NCBI GenBank assembly: GCA_900553255.1
Contig: USCI01000043.1
Location: 1 to 20,238, forward strand
DNA from: an uncultured Oscillospiraceae bacterium
GTDB taxonomy: Bacteria; Bacillota; Clostridia; Oscillospirales; Acutalibacteraceae
DNA: 20,238 bases
Direction: 5' to 3'
A model generated the notes under the pieces. That model did no database searches. It was not told where the DNA came from and saw nothing but the letters and a program-made list of their open reading frames with translations. The position numbers and the translations under genes are program-made. Position 1 is the stretch's first letter. Each line of letters starts with the position of its first letter. Below, in pieces: positions 13,238-20,238 of the stretch.

Positions 13238-13274
13238 TGGTCCCACCTCCCGGGAAACTCATCTCAACAGCTAT

Positions 13275-13303
13275 AGCATACCCCGTTTCAAGCGATAATG
13301 CAA
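13275..13303 (-). promoter_or_regulatory. Promoter for the hypothetical gene at 12557-13237
   Basis: On the minus strand, TTGCAT (13303-13298), a 17-base spacer and TATGCT (13280-13275). The -35 lies inside one arm of the hairpin that ends the upstream rhamnosidase region. Confidence 0.5.
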
Positions 13304-13348
13304 TACGCCTGGGAAGGCCGATTTGCGGCAATCCCGGGCGTATTTTAT
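13302..13348. terminator. Large hairpin downstream of the rhamnosidase gene
   Basis: AATACGCCTGGGA (13302-13314) pairs with TCCCGGGCGTATT (13332-13344) with one G-T wobble. A second small stem, GCCG/CGGC, lies in its loop, and TTAT follows on the plus strand. It lies about 75 bases past the rhamnosidase stop. The T-tract is poor on the minus strand. Confidence 0.45.
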
Positions 13349-13420
13349 GGGGTTGTCAGTTTATATTGCTATACGGCTTGTTCGTCTGGTGCAGGGATGC
13401 TTGCCCTGTGAACCGCCGGA

Positions 13421-15439
13421 TTACTCCGCGGCGGTGAGCGTCTGTTCGGAATGGGGGAGGACGGTCGCCGTCCGGTCGCCGATGCGCAGGGTGCCGGTGC
13501 CGCCGGAGTGGTTGACCACCCGCAGCGTTTTCCCGTCATAGTCCACCTCGATGCTGCCGTCGGGCGTGGGGGCCTTGCCGCTGATGTGATACAGGCCGCC
13601 GAGCTGCGGCACCACCTCAAACTCCGCATAGCCCGCCTTGGTCGGACGGATGCCGAGGAAGTATTTGCCGTAGAGCACGATCGGGCCGGCGCCCCAGGCG
13701 TGGCATAGGCTCTTGCCGTACTTGGTGAAGTACATCTGGTAATGCTCGGCGCCCTTCTGGTTGGGGTCGTATGCCTCCCAGAACGAGGTGGCGCCGAGAT
13801 CGAGCATGCCGCCCCAGTAGTCGCTGATATACTGCCGTACGGTGTCGAACCGCCCGGCCTCGCACAGCGCCATCAGCTCGTAGAATTTCATGTACGGCGT
13901 GGTGATCGCGATGACGTCGTCATTGAGGATGACGTTCTGGATCACCTGCTCGCGCTGCTCGTCGCTCAGGTAGCCGAACATCAGCGCAAACATGTTGGCA
14001 TAGCGGGTGACAATGGTGTTCGGATCGCTGGCCGGATGGTGGGTGAAGGCGTGGTGCTTCTCGCTCCAGAACACCTCGAAGCATTTTTTCAGCAGGTTTT
14101 CGGACAGCCTGCCGTACCGCTGCTCGCCCTCCGTGTCGCCGAAGATGCCCGCCATCACCTTCATCGCCTCGAGTGCGCGGGCAAACAGGATCTGGATAAA
14201 CGAGATATCGCCCTTGTCGCGGTTTTCCATCTCCACCCAGTCGATAAACACCCAGTCGTCCGGCTGCGCCACCATAAAGCCGCGCTCGTCGACGAATTTG
14301 AAGCAGAATTCCTCCATCAGCTTTTTGGCGCTCGGGTACATTTTCAGGAAGAACTCGGTGTCGTTGGTATACAGATAGTAATCGTACAGGCTGATGAACC
14401 AGTACAGGGTGTAGTCCTGGATGGTGTTCATGTGGGTTTTCAGCGGGTCCTTGCCCCGCAAAAACCGCATGGTGCGCTGGCAGATGGCGTTGTCGTTGAA
14501 GGAATAGAAGTTGAGCAGGTAGCTCTGGGTGGCGTCGCCGCTCCATACCCAGCGGTCCCGCTTGATGCCGTCGAGGAAGAATTCACGGGAATTGAGGTGC
14601 AGCGTATGCAGCGCGACATCGTAGATGCGGTTGAGCCGCTCGTCGTCGCAGTGGAAATCGCCCTTGTTCTCGAGCGGGAGGTATTCGTACAGCGCTTCGA
14701 TGTGCCCGATGGCGAGATCTCCGCCGGTCTGCACGAAAATATAGCGGAAGGCACGGGTCTGCGGGCTCACGAAATCGCCGTCCGCTTCAAATTCGTCGAA
14801 GGCTTCGCAGCCTTCCACGTCGAGCGCTTCGGTGTCGCTTTCGCCGTAGGAGATGTGCACCGTGCCGCTGCCGGTGACCTGCGTGCCCTTGACAAAGGCC
14901 ATCAGCTCCCGGCCGAAATCGTAAAACACGCCGTCGTTTACCTGCCGCACCTCCACCGGCTGCACCGGGGTGGTTTCCAACCGGAAATCCGACGGGGTGA
15001 CCTTCCGGTCGGTGAAGTTCCAGCAGCCGACCGGGAACCAGTCGAAATCGCCGCAGGTGACCTCCCAGTACTTGTCGGTGTGGATGCACGGGGCGTCCAC
15101 ATACACGCTCGGCAGCTCGTGCGCATTGAACACGGTCACCATCAGCGAATGGGTGCCCGGCTCGAGGGTCAGCCCGGTGCGGTGATCGTACTGGTAGTAC
15201 CAGCCTTTGTCCACCTGCACGCAGCAGGTGCCGGTGGTGTAGATTTTGAAGGTGACCGGCTCGGTGACCGCAAACTCCGGGCTGCGGAACCGCACGTTCG
15301 GATAGAAGGTTTCCATCTTCCATTCGGTGGTGATCTGGGCCAGACGCTCCCAGCGCGCGGGCAGCACCCGCAGTCCCAGATAAAATTCAAAGTCGCCCGG
15401 ATACCAGATCCACTGGGCGGGCTCGGTCGGCGTATACAT
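13421..15439 (-). CDS. GH78-type alpha-L-rhamnosidase
   Basis: A 672-residue glycosidase. N-terminal beta-sandwich regions begin PAQWIWYPGDFEFYLGLRV. The (alpha/alpha)6 barrel begins near GDFHCDDERLNRIYD, and the signature DGIKRDRWVWSGDA (290-303) holds the acidic residues typical of the GH78 active site. A small C-terminal beta domain closes the protein (GSIEVDYDGKTLRVVNHSGG). GH78 enzymes release terminal alpha-L-rhamnose from plant glycosides or rhamnogalacturonan. No signal peptide is visible, so it probably works on imported oligosaccharides. ATG 15439 is chosen, with AAAGGA 12 bases upstream; ATG 15451 sits too close to that site. The open frame continues upstream to 15766 but crosses the promoter at 15558-15586. 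Confidence 0.88.
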   Translation of the reverse strand: MYTPTEPAQWIWYPGDFEFYLGLRVLPARWERLAQITTEWKMETFYPNVRFRSPEFAVTEPVTFKIYTTGTCCVQVDKGWYYQYDHRTGLTLEPGTHSLMVTVFNAHELPSVYVDAPCIHTDKYWEVTCGDFDWFPVGCWNFTDRKVTPSDFRLETTPVQPVEVRQVNDGVFYDFGRELMAFVKGTQVTGSGTVHISYGESDTEALDVEGCEAFDEFEADGDFVSPQTRAFRYIFVQTGGDLAIGHIEALYEYLPLENKGDFHCDDERLNRIYDVALHTLHLNSREFFLDGIKRDRWVWSGDATQSYLLNFYSFNDNAICQRTMRFLRGKDPLKTHMNTIQDYTLYWFISLYDYYLYTNDTEFFLKMYPSAKKLMEEFCFKFVDERGFMVAQPDDWVFIDWVEMENRDKGDISFIQILFARALEAMKVMAGIFGDTEGEQRYGRLSENLLKKCFEVFWSEKHHAFTHHPASDPNTIVTRYANMFALMFGYLSDEQREQVIQNVILNDDVIAITTPYMKFYELMALCEAGRFDTVRQYISDYWGGMLDLGATSFWEAYDPNQKGAEHYQMYFTKYGKSLCHAWGAGPIVLYGKYFLGIRPTKAGYAEFEVVPQLGGLYHISGKAPTPDGSIEVDYDGKTLRVVNHSGGTGTLRIGDRTATVLPHSEQTLTAAE

Positions 15440-15518
15440 GGTGTTGACCATTCCTTTCCCGAAGCCCGCATCTGCGGGCTTTCTGTTTTGAAAGATGCAT
15501 GAAATTTCCGATGAGGAA

Positions 15519-15536
15519 TTTGGCGCATTTGCCAAA
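15519..15536. promoter_or_regulatory. Operator-like dyad TTTGGC-N6-GCCAAA and repeated TTGCCAA motifs
   Basis: A 6-bp inverted repeat with a 6-base spacer lies about 15 bases downstream of the predicted rhamnosidase start point. Its right half, TTGCCAAAA (15529-15537), recurs as TTGCCAAGAA (15596-15605) and TTGCCAAAA (15688-15696), with AAGCCAAAAA at 15701-15710. All lie in the divergent region between the rhamnosidase and beta-helix genes, which otherwise holds no gene. A sugar-responsive regulator is a plausible binder, but none is encoded here. Confidence 0.4.
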
Positions 15537-15557
15537 ATCCCCACTTTTTCAGTTCTC

Positions 15558-15586
15558 ATTCTAACGAGTCCGGTAAAGGAAAACAA
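15558..15586 (-). promoter_or_regulatory. Promoter for the rhamnosidase gene
   Basis: On the minus strand, TTGTTT (15586-15581), a 17-base spacer and TAGAAT (15563-15558). The leader is about 110 bases and contains the TTTGGC/GCCAAA dyad. Confidence 0.55.
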
Positions 15587-15725
15587 TGTGTGATCTTGCC
15601 AAGAAGGCACCCATTTTTGCACAATTATCCCCGGAAACGGCTGTCTGGCACGTTTCTGTTGGGAAAGGTGCGGAAAATTCGCGATTGTTGCCAAAAGAAT
15701 AAGCCAAAAAACGCAAGGATGGATA

Positions 15726-15753
15726 TTGCTTTTTGGGCAGGGTTCCCTATACT
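15726..15753 (+). promoter_or_regulatory. Promoter for the beta-helix gene
   Basis: TTGCTT (15726-15731), a 16-base spacer and TATACT (15748-15753), about 70 bases before the ATG at 15825. Confidence 0.55.
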
Positions 15754-15824
15754 GAAAGACAGGCAAGCGCTGCGCCGGCGTCCGCCGGGCGGCACATCAC
15801 GAACAGGAAAGGACGGGTATTCCC

Positions 15825-17729
15825 ATGATTTTCACACAGCAGGACGAGCGGTTCCGCGACGCCGCGGTGCTGGAGGTGGAGGCCTACGGCGCGGCCGGCG
15901 ACGGGAAGGCGGACGATTATGCGGCGGTGAAGGCCGCGGTTGAGGCGGCGAAGGCGCTGCCTGCGGCGGTCATCCGCTTCCGCCGGGATGCGGTTTACCG
16001 GCTGTCCGGGCCGGAGGGCACCAGCGTGGCGATGGAGCTCCACCATCTGAAAAACTGCGCCTTTATCGGCGAAAACACCACCCTGATGCTCGACGGGATC
16101 ATCCAGTACTGGGATATTGTGTTCTGCGAAAACATTCTTATGCAGGGCTTTAACCTGAAGTTCCGGATCCCGCCGTACACCGTTTCCGAGGTGCTCGAGG
16201 CGGATTTTGATACCATGACGGTGCTCGTGCACACCCGGGATTCGCTGGGCATCACCGCGCCGTTCCATTTTGACAACGGCGCCACCTTCGGGCTGCCGAT
16301 GGTGGATTATGCGCGGATGCACATGCATTTCCAGGATATCCTTCCGGTGGACGCGGAAAAACACCTGTACCGGATCCCGTTTACCCGCGGCGGCGATATG
16401 CTCGAGGAGCGGCTGCACATGCTGGTGAAGGACAAGATCCCGTTCCTGACGCCGATGCCCCGTGTCGGACAGATTGATTCCAACGCCGTGCGGGTGATGC
16501 ATACCGACAACCTCACGCTGCGGGACGTCAATCTCTGGAACGCTTCCCATTTCAACTTCCATATGCGCTACAACTACGGCACCTTCTATTTCGAGCGGGT
16601 GAACCTCACCCCGGAGCCGGGAACCGACGGGGCCATGGTCGGCTGGCGGGACGGATTCCATGTCAAGGAAAACCGCGCCCGCTTTATCTGGCAGGACTGC
16701 CTGCTGGAAAAGGTGTTCGACGACGTGTTCAACATCTCCTGCTCGCTGATGACGGTCAACGAGGTGGTTTCCCCCACCGAGTTCAATATGTTCTGCGGCG
16801 AGTTCGGCGGCCCGTATCCGTTTGCCCTGCGCGAGGGGGACGAGCTGCTGCTGACCAACGAGCAGAACGGGGAATTCGTCGGCCGCACCGTGATCGAAAA
16901 AGTGGTCGAGCAGGCGGGGCCGGTCAACCGGGTGATTGTGCGCGACCCGCTGCCGCGTAATAAGGCCGGCGAGGTGATGGTGGCGGTGCCCACCCTGGCG
17001 GCGCCCGGCTCCGAGGTGCGGCACTGCACCGTGCGGGGCAGCATCCGGTTCCGCCACAGTGTGACGGTGACCGATTCCGATTTCGTCATTATTCATGGCT
17101 GGATTGAAAACGAGCCGATTTTTGAAGGGCCGGTGCCGGTCAATCAGCATTATAAAAACTGCCGGCTGGTCAGCGCGAAGGAAGGGGAAAAATTCATCTC
17201 CTTCGGCACGGTGACGCTCTCCGGCGTCACGCCGGAATGCCGCATCAAAAACGTGGTGTTCGAGGACTGCGATGTGGATCCGGACGGATTCTTCATCCGG
17301 CCGGGCAACGAGATCAAATTTATCCGCGGCGGCAAGGTGATCTTTGAGGAAACGGCTGAGGGGACGAAGCGTGCGGCACAGCGGCCCGATACCGCGCTGA
17401 CCCGGCTGTTTGCCCTGCCGGACGAGGCGCCGGCCTTCACCCGTATGCCGGAGAGGGATAAGGATGGCTGTGAGGCGATCCGCTACGCCGGCGCACCCTA
17501 TGAGGGACATGAGACGACGGTGTTATGCCGGAGGGGGCAAGCGAGCAGAGCCCGGTGCCGGGCGTGGTGCTGGTGCACGGCGGCGGCGGAACCGCGTTCC
17601 CCGGCTGGGTGCGCGAGTGGACAAAGCGCGGCTATGCGGCGATTGCGATGGACCTGGAGGGACACATCCCGGCCGTCGCGAAGGAAGGACAGGTCGATGC
17701 GCAGAGCCATCCTCTTTCCGGCCCGGTGA
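15825..17729 (+). CDS. Right-handed beta-helix (pectate-lyase-like) protein fused to, and frameshifted within, an alpha/beta hydrolase
   Basis: A 634-codon open frame. Residues 15-42 hold the pectate-lyase-3-like entry motif (VEAYGAAGDGKADDYAAVKAA), followed by a long region of short beta-strand coils to about residue 515, as expected for a parallel beta-helix that binds or cleaves polysaccharide. No catalytic set can be assigned. From about residue 525 (LTRLFALPDEAPAF) the sequence changes to what looks like the start of the hydrolase continued in another frame at 17525. After about residue 567 the frame reads an Arg/Cys/Trp-rich string, typical of out-of-frame translation, so the last 65 codons are probably not native. 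GGAAAGGA lies 11 bases before the ATG. No signal peptide is seen. Confidence 0.72.
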   Translation: MIFTQQDERFRDAAVLEVEAYGAAGDGKADDYAAVKAAVEAAKALPAAVIRFRRDAVYRLSGPEGTSVAMELHHLKNCAFIGENTTLMLDGIIQYWDIVFCENILMQGFNLKFRIPPYTVSEVLEADFDTMTVLVHTRDSLGITAPFHFDNGATFGLPMVDYARMHMHFQDILPVDAEKHLYRIPFTRGGDMLEERLHMLVKDKIPFLTPMPRVGQIDSNAVRVMHTDNLTLRDVNLWNASHFNFHMRYNYGTFYFERVNLTPEPGTDGAMVGWRDGFHVKENRARFIWQDCLLEKVFDDVFNISCSLMTVNEVVSPTEFNMFCGEFGGPYPFALREGDELLLTNEQNGEFVGRTVIEKVVEQAGPVNRVIVRDPLPRNKAGEVMVAVPTLAAPGSEVRHCTVRGSIRFRHSVTVTDSDFVIIHGWIENEPIFEGPVPVNQHYKNCRLVSAKEGEKFISFGTVTLSGVTPECRIKNVVFEDCDVDPDGFFIRPGNEIKFIRGGKVIFEETAEGTKRAAQRPDTALTRLFALPDEAPAFTRMPERDKDGCEAIRYAGAPYEGHETTVLCRRGQASRARCRAWCWCTAAAEPRSPAGCASGQSAAMRRLRWTWRDTSRPSRRKDRSMRRAILFPAR

Positions 17730-18526
17730 ATACCGAATTCGGCGACGGCGAAAAGCCGGTCGGTGAACAGTGGATGTATCATGCGGTATCCGCCGTGCTT
17801 GGCGCGCATGCGCTGCTTCGCGCGGACAAACGGGTTATGGCGGACAGCATCGGCATGACCGGCATTTCCTGGGGCGGCGTGATCGCGTCGATTGTGCTGT
17901 GCGTGGACGACCAGCTGGCCTTTGCCGTACCGGTGTACGGCTGCGCGCATCTGGCCGAAAGCCGGGGGTATTTCGCCGACCTGATGAAGAAGCCCGGTGC
18001 CGGGCTGTGGGACTGCTCGGCGCTGCTGCCGTCGGTGAAGGTGCCCACCATGTGGATCAACGGGGCGGAGGACCCGCATTTTTCGCCGGATGCGACTTCG
18101 CTGTGCTGCCGGGAGACGCCGGGCTCGCTGCTGTGCATCCTGCCGGGCTTTGCACACGGTCATGGGATCGGCTGGGAACTTGAGGAAATTTATGCGTTTG
18201 CGGACAGCATCTGCCGCGGCACGCCCGGCTTTGCCCGTTTCCTCAACCACCCGCGCTTCTGCGAGCATTTCTCCGAATGCCGGCTGGCTGCCGGCACCCT
18301 GCCGGTTAAGCGCACGGTGGTGTATGCGCGGGACGGCCTGCAGTACGACCGCGCCGCCCGCACCTGTTCGACGAAGTGGGAGGTCGGCGATACCCGGCCC
18401 GGCCCGGGGCAGGGCGTATCCGGCGGGTTTATCCCCTTTGACGTGCCGTTCGGCACCAAGGCGTTTTATCTCAACATCACCGATTCCCGCGGCCTCACCG
18501 TGTCGGGGTGTATGACGGCGGAATAA
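17525..18526 (+). CDS. Alpha/beta hydrolase (acetyl-xylan-esterase/dienelactone-hydrolase-like), N-terminus displaced by a frameshift
   Basis: A 333-residue reading frame. PVPGVVLVHGGGGTAF (10-25) is the oxyanion strand and loop, GISWGG (113-118) holds nucleophile Ser115, INGAEDP (178-184) supplies Asp183, and FAHGHG (209-214) gives His211 or His213. The serine hydrolase triad is thus present. Carbohydrate esterases of this type deacetylate plant glycans, which fits the neighbours, but the substrate is not proven. The ATG at 17525 has no ribosome site, and the first 40 or so residues of the fold lie in the preceding frame (about 17397-17527). The two frames differ by the equivalent of one lost base, so this is probably a broken or misassembled fusion gene rather than an independent one. 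Confidence 0.75.
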   Translation: MPEGASEQSPVPGVVLVHGGGGTAFPGWVREWTKRGYAAIAMDLEGHIPAVAKEGQVDAQSHPLSGPVNTEFGDGEKPVGEQWMYHAVSAVLGAHALLRADKRVMADSIGMTGISWGGVIASIVLCVDDQLAFAVPVYGCAHLAESRGYFADLMKKPGAGLWDCSALLPSVKVPTMWINGAEDPHFSPDATSLCCRETPGSLLCILPGFAHGHGIGWELEEIYAFADSICRGTPGFARFLNHPRFCEHFSECRLAAGTLPVKRTVVYARDGLQYDRAARTCSTKWEVGDTRPGPGQGVSGGFIPFDVPFGTKAFYLNITDSRGLTVSGCMTAE

Positions 18527-18562
18527 CCATCGATTGCCTGCTGATGCTTCTTTCAGACCCCT

Positions 18563-18591
18563 GGGCGCCGGGAAATTCCCGGCGCCCTTTT
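18563..18591 (+). terminator. Intrinsic terminator after the hydrolase
   Basis: A near-perfect palindrome, GGGCGCCGGGAA (18563-18574) with TTCCCGGCGCCC (18576-18587), followed by TTTT. It separates the beta-helix/hydrolase unit from the fucosidase gene. Confidence 0.85.
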
Positions 18592-18666
18592 GGCAGGTTT
18601 GCGTATGCAAATGGACGGATATACCCCGGATCGTAAATTTTGAGGGCAAAATCGCAAGATGGGTAA

Positions 18667-18695
18667 TTGAATTGTTCGGCCGGATTTGGTATATT
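18667..18695 (+). promoter_or_regulatory. Promoter for the alpha-L-fucosidase gene
   Basis: TTGAAT (18667-18672), a 17-base spacer and TATATT (18690-18695). The leader to the ATG at 18853 is about 150 bases and contains a stem at 18712-18753. Confidence 0.65.
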
Positions 18696-18711
18696 TGATA
18701 CGATATAACAG

Positions 18712-18753
18712 CGGACACACATTAAAATTTTATGCAAAGGAAAATGTTGTCCG
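18712..18753 (+). other. Stem-loop in the fucosidase leader
   Basis: CGGACACACATT (18712-18723) pairs with AATGTTGTCCG (18743-18753) through 11 pairs with one bulged base, enclosing a loop that contains the palindrome TTAAAATTTTA. It starts about 10 bases after the predicted transcript start. It is not followed by a T-tract and is not a riboswitch class I recognise. It could also be a protein-binding dyad. Confidence 0.35.
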
Positions 18754-18852
18754 GCTGGCGGGGTAACCAGACCTTTACGGCAGGGGGGACTGTGCCATCC
18801 GTGGCTGCATGCGGAAGCGGTACGGTCCCTTTTCGCAGGAAAGGAAGCGGTC

Positions 18853-20103
18853 ATGATGACGGAGCAAAAGCCTGTACCCGAAAAACGGATTTCGGATTTT
18901 GAAACGATGGCGTTCGGCATGTTTGTGCACTGGGGACTGTATTCGCAGCTGGGCAAGGGGGAATGGGCACAGCATATCGCCCATATACCGCGGGAGGAAT
19001 ACATCCGGCTGAAAGACACCTTTACCGCCGAACGCTTTGACGCGCGTGAGCTGGCCCGCACCGCCAAACGGGCAGGGATGAGGTACATCACCCTGACCAC
19101 CCGGCATCACGAGGGATTTTCTCTGTACGATACCTGCGGGCTGAACGATTACGACGCGCCGCATTCGCCGGCGGGCCGTGACCTGGTGGCGGAATTTGTC
19201 ACCGCCTGCCGGGAAGAAGGGATTGTGCCGTTTTTCTACCACACCACCCTCGACTGGTACCAGGAATCGTTTGAAAAGGATTTTGACGCCTATCTCGAGT
19301 ATCTGCGCCGGTCGGTGGAAATCCTCTGCACCCGTTACGGCAGGATCGGCGGTCTGTGGTTTGACGGCAACTGGAGCCGCCCGGATGCCGACTGGAAGCT
19401 GGATGAGCTGTACGGCACCATCCGTAAGTACCAGCCGGACGCCATGATTATCAACAACACCGGCATCGGCAACGAGGGACGGCTGGTTCACCGGGAAATC
19501 GACAGCGTTACCTTTGAGCAGGGGCTGCCCACGCCGATCGACCGCACCGGCATGGAGAAATATGTGGCGGCGGAGATGTGCTACACCCTCAACGGCCACT
19601 GGGGCGCTGCCGCCGCAGACTACCGCTACAAGTCCCCGGCGGAGCTGATCGAGGCGCTTTGCCACTGCCGGAAGGTGGGGGCAAACCTCCTGCTGAATAT
19701 CGGGCCGAATGCGGATGGAAGCATTCCGGCGATGCAGAGGGCGATCCTGGAAATCCTGGGCGACTGGATGAACGATTACGGGGAGATGGTGCGCGCCGGC
19801 CGTCCGGCGGGGATCGCCGGCGCCGGCCGGGATTTCGGGCTGCGCACCGCCGACGGGAAGACCTATCTGTTTGTGTTTGGCCTGCCGGTGTGCGGAGACG
19901 CGCAGGTGACGGTGGGCGGCGGCGGAAGCCGTCTGGCCACCTTCAGCGGCATATTCGACCGTGTCCGGGCGGTGCGCTGGGTGGACAACGGCCAGCCGCT
20001 GCCGTTCATCCAGGATCCGGACAGCGGGATGTTCACCTTCCACGCCGTCGGCTATGAGTATGGGATCGACCGCGTGGTCCGCGTGGCGGAGTTGGATGCG
20101 TGA
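18853..20103 (+). CDS. GH29-type alpha-L-fucosidase
   Basis: A 416-residue enzyme. FGMFVHWGLYS (21-31), LTTRHHEGFSLYDT (81-94) and GGLWFDGNW (166-174, nucleophile Asp171) are GH29 core motifs, and GANLLLNIGPNADGSIP marks the end of the (beta/alpha)8 barrel. A short C-terminal beta domain follows. GH29 enzymes remove alpha-L-fucose from host or plant glycans with retention. No signal peptide is visible, so it is probably cytoplasmic and acts on imported oligosaccharides. The ATG at 18853 has AAGGA 7 bases upstream; a second ATG directly follows. The gene has its own promoter and lies in the same orientation as the beta-helix/hydrolase unit. The remaining bases to the window end (20104-20238) show no supportable gene. 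Confidence 0.92.
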   Translation: MMTEQKPVPEKRISDFETMAFGMFVHWGLYSQLGKGEWAQHIAHIPREEYIRLKDTFTAERFDARELARTAKRAGMRYITLTTRHHEGFSLYDTCGLNDYDAPHSPAGRDLVAEFVTACREEGIVPFFYHTTLDWYQESFEKDFDAYLEYLRRSVEILCTRYGRIGGLWFDGNWSRPDADWKLDELYGTIRKYQPDAMIINNTGIGNEGRLVHREIDSVTFEQGLPTPIDRTGMEKYVAAEMCYTLNGHWGAAAADYRYKSPAELIEALCHCRKVGANLLLNIGPNADGSIPAMQRAILEILGDWMNDYGEMVRAGRPAGIAGAGRDFGLRTADGKTYLFVFGLPVCGDAQVTVGGGGSRLATFSGIFDRVRAVRWVDNGQPLPFIQDPDSGMFTFHAVGYEYGIDRVVRVAELDA

Positions 20104-20238
20104 AAGTCCACGCACGGCATATATGGGACATATAAGGCGACAGGCGCCGCCGCAAAGGATAAAGAAACCGCCGGCGTGAACCGTTGAACCGAACCATAAA
20201 AAACGGACAATAGACAAAATACCCCCTGATGTAGGAAA

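Noticed and set aside
17510..17540. Programmed -1 ribosomal frameshifting at the beta-helix/hydrolase junction
   Set aside because: No X-XXY-YYZ slippery heptamer in the right frame, and the conserved PEGAS segment implies that the break lies before the GGGGG run. A mutation or sequencing error is simpler.
20104..20238. Possible promoter TTGAAC ... GACAAT at the right edge
   Set aside because: The -10 match is weak and no downstream gene is visible in the window to support it.

Overview
The window looks like chromosome from a GC-rich gut Firmicute (Clostridia, probably Oscillospiraceae/Ruminococcaceae-like). The basis is strong GGAGG-type ribosome sites, TTGACA/TATAAT-type promoters, a CIRCE heat-shock operator, a DUF1836 regulator and Firmicute-type small ribbon-helix-helix proteins. 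Taxonomy is inferred from family content only. I see no rRNA, tRNA, CRISPR array, transposase or phage gene.

Layout. 1-900: an SGNH/GDSL hydrolase (-) preceded by a partial repeat at the window edge. 1058-1654: a DUF1836 regulator (+), divergent from the hydrolase. 1655-2149: a convergent gap filled by a complete copy of a hairpin-rich repeat. 2150-3991: a two-gene operon (-) with a GT2-GtrA fusion glycosyltransferase and a PlsC-like acyltransferase, probably for membrane glycolipid or cell-envelope work. 4286-7540: a large SWIM-SNF2 helicase (-). 7724-8567: a small, visibly A/T-richer block with two overlapping paralogous RHH proteins (-) divergent from a SLOG/DUF2493 protein (+), whose shared promoter region is framed by a perfect 10-bp inverted repeat. 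8641-9582: a GtrB-like polyprenyl glycosyltransferase (-). 9798-11690: htpG (+) behind a CIRCE operator. 11691-12105: a second long copy of the repeat. 12106-12534: a small membrane protein (+). 12557-13237: an unknown protein (-), probably with a TTG start.

13421-20103 is a glycan-degradation locus: a GH78 alpha-L-rhamnosidase (-), divergent from a right-handed beta-helix protein (+) that runs in frame into the first part of an alpha/beta hydrolase and is then broken by a frameshift, followed by a GH29 alpha-L-fucosidase (+). No signal peptide is evident on any of them, so they probably act on imported oligosaccharides containing rhamnose and fucose. No transporter or regulator for the locus lies inside the window.

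The most unusual feature is the dispersed repeat. Two copies match at 201 of 206 positions with no indels and form up to seven consecutive stem-loops, with all five differences in loops, linkers or a stem-extending position. A third partial copy lies at the left edge. All three lie downstream of a gene in that gene's orientation, and the hairpins flanking each long copy resemble each other but differ between copies.
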